From CAKSQF01 sp964568425 (GTDB taxonomy: Bacteria > Bacillota > Clostridia > Oscillospirales > CAG-272), in the NCBI GenBank assembly GCA_964568425.1, contig CAZMPO010000031.1, positions 1-13,667 on the forward strand: a stretch of DNA of 13,667 nucleotides, in the 5' to 3' direction. This document shows, one piece after another, positions 13,599 to 13,667 of the stretch; the stretch's first letter is position 1, and each line of letters starts with the position of its first letter. The notes under the pieces are model-generated. The model saw only the letters and a list, made by a program, of their open reading frames with translations. It did no database searches and had not been told where the DNA came from. The position numbers and the translations under genes are program-made.

Positions 13599-13667
13599 TT
13601 ATGAAAGAGCTTTTTCCTTCCATCTTTCGTCAAAAATCGACACTGGTTGCGGGTAGTTTGGTATAGA
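13599..13667 (-). CDS. C-terminal end of a convergent minus-strand gene (partial)
   Basis: An open frame enters from the right edge and stops at TAA 13599-13601. The 22 visible residues, ending PVSIFDERWKEKALS, look like real protein. The bidirectional terminator lies 10 bases beyond the stop on the minus strand, as expected for a gene end. The product cannot be identified from this fragment. Confidence 0.5.
   Translation of the reverse strand, partial: SIPNYPQPVSIFDERWKEKALS

Noticed and set aside
13593..13615. Small hairpin GCTCT/AGAGC followed by TTTTT on the + strand
   Set aside because: The stem has only 5 bp and lies within the last codons of the partial minus-strand gene. The strong terminator just before it already explains transcript ends.

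Overview
The window reads as a piece of the chromosome of an uncultured low-to-mid GC Firmicute, most likely Clostridia. The reasons are the rimP-nusA-ylxR-ylxQ-infB gene order, a short NusA without C-terminal acidic repeats, Gram-positive style lipoproteins, strong Shine-Dalgarno sequences with some GTG and TTG starts, and TTGACA/TATAAT promoters. The genus cannot be fixed from sequence alone. I see no rRNA, tRNA, CRISPR array, insertion sequence or phage module.

Layout. (1) 1-411: a small DUF378 membrane protein on the + strand, with a leader hairpin and a terminator. (2) 420-2297, minus: a YgiQ-family radical SAM protein. (3) 2298-2457: a compact divergent promoter region holding two perfect-consensus sigma-70/SigA promoters back to back. 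(4) 2458-4029, plus: a secreted GH43-like lipoprotein. (5) 4030-4324: convergent intergenic space with a terminator on each side and what looks like the relic of a minus-strand gene. (6) 4325-9132, minus: the translation/transcription operon rimP-nusA-ylxR-ylxQ-infB. The last three genes overlap or nearly abut, and infB is followed directly by a terminator instead of rbfA. (7) 9133-9510: a 378-base divergent control region. It holds the rimP promoter with a terminator-like leader hairpin, a 17-bp perfect inverted repeat whose arms touch the -35 boxes of both divergent promoters, and a structured 5' leader before the transporter. (8) 9511-13536, plus: a complete potABCD polyamine (spermidine/putrescine) ABC transporter, each gene overlapping the next by 4 bases (ATGA or GTGA). 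(9) A bidirectional terminator, then the last 22 codons of a convergent minus-strand gene running off the window.

How the genes work together. RimP, NusA, YlxR, YlxQ and IF-2 serve ribosome maturation, transcription elongation/termination, RNase P-linked and K-turn RNA binding, and translation initiation. PotABCD imports polyamines, which bind ribosomes and RNA. The two operons start from mirror-image promoters sharing one 17-bp upstream element, so they may be co-regulated.

The most unusual content is regulatory: the 9133-9510 region (shared inverted repeat, rimP attenuator-like hairpins, unassigned pot leader RNA). Next comes the PotD protein, with a DxDxDGxxD calcium-loop-like insertion and a C-terminal transmembrane anchor in addition to its lipobox. 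I found no clear new enzymatic or defence system.
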